Shown here: piece after piece, positions 61,554 through 64,000 of the stretch
How the letters are laid out: each line of letters opens with the position of its first letter
How positions within the stretch are numbered: the first letter of the stretch is position 1
From: Leptospira harrisiae
GTDB lineage: Bacteria > Spirochaetota > Leptospiria > Leptospirales > Leptospiraceae
Assembly: GCF_002811945.1 (NCBI RefSeq)
Contig: NZ_NPDX01000003.1
Location: 62,001 to 126,000 of the forward strand
Reading direction: 5' to 3'
DNA: 64,000 bases
Made by a program: the position numbers and the translations under genes
Notes under the pieces: generated by a model
What the model saw: only the letters and a program-made list of their open reading frames with translations
Told to the model about the DNA's origin: nothing
The model's database searches: none

Positions 61554-62528
61554 ATGATTTTTTATGTATTTTTGGACGGAGTGGGAATTGCCAACTACGA
61601 TCCCAAATCCAACCCATTTAGCCGTTTTGCCAAAGGTTTTTTAGCCCCTGTGGGAGGAATCCCGATAGCAGATGCAGACCTTCCTCATCTTTCTTCCCCG
61701 TTGCATTATATCAAAACCGATGCCCATATGGGTGTCCCCGGCCTTCCCCAGTCTGCCACAGGCCAAACGGCACTTTGGACCGGAATCCCAGGACCCAAAG
61801 TGCTGGGTCGCCACGTGAGTGGATTTCCGACCATCACCCTTCGTAAAATCATTTCGAAATACTCTCTCATCAAAGTTTTAAATGAAAATGGTCACTTAAG
61901 TGATTTTCTAAATTGTTTTTCTCCACCCTATCTAAAACACGTAGAAGAAAAACCAAAACTAGTTTCTGCGTCTACCTTAGTGCAGTTGGCGAGTGGCCGT
62001 CCTTTAAAAAACTTCGATGACCTTTCAAATGGTCGCGGTCTTTATATGGACCTTACCCATGAGATTATGGGAACACTTGGGATTGATATGTTAAAACCTG
62101 GTGATCCCCTTCTCAATAAAAGAGATCCTTATGAACTCGGCAAAAATTCATTTTCTAAATTTGCAAATTACCAGTTGGCTTTGTATGAATACTTTCTAAC
62201 AGACAAAGTAGGCCATGCCATGGATTGGGAAAAAGCAGAGTTAGTGATCAAAAACTTGGAAGATTTTTTTCGTGGTCTTTTAGAAAGTATAGATCCAAAC
62301 AAAGACCTACTCATTGTTTCCAGTGATCACGGAAATATGGAAGACTTAAGTCAAAAAAATCATACGGAAAACCCGGCGGCCACCATCCTTTATGGAAAGG
62401 ATGCTGACCGCTTCGCAGAAAATATACATTCGCTTGCTGACATTGTTCCGGAAATTTATAAAACTTTCGGAATGGAAGAAGCCATTTACAATACCAAAAC
62501 GAATGAATTTCTAATTGAATCCGACTAA
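61554..62528 (+). CDS. Alkaline-phosphatase-superfamily metalloenzyme
   Basis: A 324-residue protein with the metal-site layout of the alkaline phosphatase/iPGM group: FLDGVGIANYD (Asp, first metal), LPQSATGQTALWTG (Thr/Ser nucleophile region), KVGHAMD (His), VSSDHGNMED (Asp-His) and NHTENPAA (His). It is shorter than cofactor-independent phosphoglycerate mutase and lacks its insertion domain, so it is probably a phosphatase or phosphomutase. No signal peptide is seen. Substrate is unknown. Confidence 0.82.
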   Translation: MIFYVFLDGVGIANYDPKSNPFSRFAKGFLAPVGGIPIADADLPHLSSPLHYIKTDAHMGVPGLPQSATGQTALWTGIPGPKVLGRHVSGFPTITLRKIISKYSLIKVLNENGHLSDFLNCFSPPYLKHVEEKPKLVSASTLVQLASGRPLKNFDDLSNGRGLYMDLTHEIMGTLGIDMLKPGDPLLNKRDPYELGKNSFSKFANYQLALYEYFLTDKVGHAMDWEKAELVIKNLEDFFRGLLESIDPNKDLLIVSSDHGNMEDLSQKNHTENPAATILYGKDADRFAENIHSLADIVPEIYKTFGMEEAIYNTKTNEFLIESD

Positions 62529-63694
62529 AATTCTAAATCATTTCCAGATTCAGGTCGATTTGACACCGAACTTGGTTTAGATGAATTGGAATCAGACGAT
62601 ACATCTGAATCATCAAGATCATTGTGGTCGGTAAACTGATCGAGTGATTCTTTTTTCCATGCAATCGCCTTGTCGGTAATCTGGTTTTTAGGGTATTTAT
62701 CTACAATTGTTTGAAATATTCCTGCCGCTTTTTCAAACTTCCCCTGTCTGAAATAGATAGTGCCTTTTTTGTATAAAGCCGCTTGGTCTAGCGAATAATC
62801 ACTGTTATTGAGCAATTTATTAATATAAGTAAGTGACTCAACTTGTTTGCCCATGCCATCATAAGATAATGCAATGTAGTATAAAGCTTCCTCTTCTTTT
62901 TTAGGAGCTGGATTTACACTGATTACTTTTTGGAAAAGCTCAATTGCTTTAGCATATTGTTTTTTTGTGTAATTATCCTTAGCATCTTTCAAAACTGAGT
63001 CTTTGTATTCCCCAACCACTTTTTCATCGGCTCCTGCCAGTTGGTCAGCAGTTTCAATGTATTCATCAAATACATCAAACGAAGCCCAGTCTTTTCCAAG
63101 TTTACGAAGTGCTCTTCCCCAACCAATTCTAGATTCTGTATTATTTGGATCTTCCTGAAGAGCCAGTGTATAGTTTTTTCGAGCAGTTTCAAAATTTCCG
63201 GTTCGATAATAAAAATCGCCAAGGGATAAAAAAGACTTAGATCTTAGTTTGTTATCTGAACTCGATTGCAAAACAGATTCTAAATGAGCCTTACCTTCTG
63301 ATTCGTTTCCAATTTTCAAAAGTAGATTTCCCAGTGAATAACTTAGTTTTTCTTTTTCATCTGCCTTTAGATTGGAATTCTTTTTTAGGTCTTTATAAAT
63401 ATCTAAAGCTGGATAAAAATCAGAATTTTTCTCTAATGCTCTTGCTTGGTTGTATTTAATTTGGAATTCATACTTTTCCATTCCTCTTTTTCCAGCTAAC
63501 TCAGAGAAGATGGTGATTGCTCGTTCTTTACTTTGCGGATTGGATTGTTTTAAGTATTCTTCCCCTTCAGCAATTTTTTCCAATATAACTTGTGATTGGT
63601 CTTCTTTAGCAGAAATATTCGTTTGGTAATACGCAGTTGAAAGGCCTGCTACAATAAATAAAAATCCTGCCAACGTTACGATGATTCGATTCAT
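62525..63694 (-). CDS. Membrane-anchored TPR protein
   Basis: A 389-residue protein with an N-terminal helix (IIVTLAGFLFIVAGLSTAYY) that acts as anchor or signal. About eight TPR-like units follow (SLGDFYYRTGNFETARKNYTLALQEDPNN; YKKGTIYFRQGKFEKAAGIFQTIVDKYP). The Ser/Asp/Asn-rich tail is disordered. The architecture recalls BamD-type or YbgF-type envelope proteins, but no closer link is visible. It overlaps the neighbouring gene by 4 bases at each end. Confidence 0.78.
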   Translation of the reverse strand: MNRIIVTLAGFLFIVAGLSTAYYQTNISAKEDQSQVILEKIAEGEEYLKQSNPQSKERAITIFSELAGKRGMEKYEFQIKYNQARALEKNSDFYPALDIYKDLKKNSNLKADEKEKLSYSLGNLLLKIGNESEGKAHLESVLQSSSDNKLRSKSFLSLGDFYYRTGNFETARKNYTLALQEDPNNTESRIGWGRALRKLGKDWASFDVFDEYIETADQLAGADEKVVGEYKDSVLKDAKDNYTKKQYAKAIELFQKVISVNPAPKKEEEALYYIALSYDGMGKQVESLTYINKLLNNSDYSLDQAALYKKGTIYFRQGKFEKAAGIFQTIVDKYPKNQITDKAIAWKKESLDQFTDHNDLDDSDVSSDSNSSKPSSVSNRPESGNDLEF

Positions 63695-64000
63695 AAATTC
63701 CCTCTACCCGCCTGACTTAGGGTTTGATTCGTCCAAAATTCCACTCGAGTTGGTGAATAAGATTTAGTTTCCCGTTTCAAAAAGCATTTTAATGCTTTTT
63801 TGGTATCACCCGTTTTTAATGCACTCACTCCAAGAAAAAACATAGCTTTTCCTCGTAAGTAAGAATTGGATTCATATTTTAAATACTCTTCCAATCGATA
63901 CAATGCTGTTTCATATTTTTTTCTAATGACAGTTTCTTTGATGATTCGATTTAGATCCGTTTGACCTAAATCATAATTCACAGTGGCAGATGGCTCTTCT
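63691..64000 (-). CDS. 3' part of a TPR-like protein, continues beyond the window
   Basis: The minus-strand frame is open to the last base (EEPSATVNYDLGQTDLNRI...), so the true start probably lies outside. The visible ~102 residues include RKKYETALYRLEEYLKYESNSYLRGKAMFFLGVSALKTGDTKKALKCF, a TPR-like pair. A GTG at 63981 could be an internal start but no ribosome site was seen. It overlaps the next TPR gene by 4 bases. Confidence 0.6.
   Translation of the reverse strand, partial: EEPSATVNYDLGQTDLNRIIKETVIRKKYETALYRLEEYLKYESNSYLRGKAMFFLGVSALKTGDTKKALKCFLKRETKSYSPTRVEFWTNQTLSQAGRGNL

Overview
The window looks like chromosome of a spirochete of the genus Leptospira. The main evidence is the periplasmic flagellar sheath pair FlaA2/FlaA1, a GreA carrying a very long spirochete-type N-terminal extension, a P83/100-family protein, many lipoproteins with relaxed lipoboxes, A+T-rich coding sequence and several 7TM-DISM signalling proteins. 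A non-pathogenic or intermediate clade is possible, but I cannot settle the species by reading. Genes are dense on both strands. Many neighbours share ATGA or TAATG junctions, and intergenic gaps are short. No rRNA, tRNA, CRISPR array, insertion sequence or prophage was found, so this reads as core chromosome.

Layout. Positions 1-5 kb hold a truncated aminotransferase and a forward operon of phosphohexomutase, argD, leuB and a degenerate receiver protein. Positions 5-10 kb (minus) hold pgeF/yfiH, a GT-C membrane protein, a divergent kinase-like protein and an orphan peptide-binding lipoprotein. Positions 10-18.6 kb hold a GH13 enzyme, relA/spoT, nadC, a LysM lipoprotein, a STAS protein, tgt, a Fur-family regulator and an LptE-like lipoprotein. 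Positions 18.7-26 kb hold an M23 peptidase-like protein, the giant greA, flaA1, flaA2, a PUR-domain protein and a cyclic-nucleotide-binding protein. Positions 26-33 kb hold a NarL-type regulator, a hybrid histidine kinase, a HerA/DUF853 ATPase and groES-groEL behind two CIRCE-like operators. Positions 33-45 kb hold a PP2C phosphatase, a GGQ release-factor-like protein, a UVR-motif protein, Mrp, a metallophosphoesterase, a free-standing lipoyl protein, a GHKL-like protein, fused pabBC, hslU, hslV, an RsbW-like kinase and xerD. Positions 45-54 kb hold a TPR lipoprotein, trxB, a secreted zinc protease, ilvH, ilvB, a TPR protein, a decayed MFS transporter and a P83/100 protein. Positions 54-64 kb hold serC, an exported protein, rpiB, a LamG-like exported protein, a PIN/RHH pair, TPR proteins, a large sensor-like membrane protein and an alkaline-phosphatase-superfamily enzyme.

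How the genes fit together. Amino-acid synthesis is represented by argD, leuB, ilvB/ilvH, serC and pabBC. Protein quality control is represented by groESL, hslUV and a GGQ rescue-type factor. Signalling includes parts of a partner-switching system (STAS, RsbW-like kinase, PP2C phosphatase) spread over separate loci.

The items most worth a second look are: GreA combined with a CarD-like module in one polypeptide; two CIRCE-like operators around one groES promoter; the MFS gene reduced to its two ends; the divergent kinase-like protein; the PIN-like toxin missing catalytic acids; the receiver with Glu in place of the phospho-Asp; a terminator-like hairpin placed inside a convergent gene; and two divergent genes whose 5' ends overlap.
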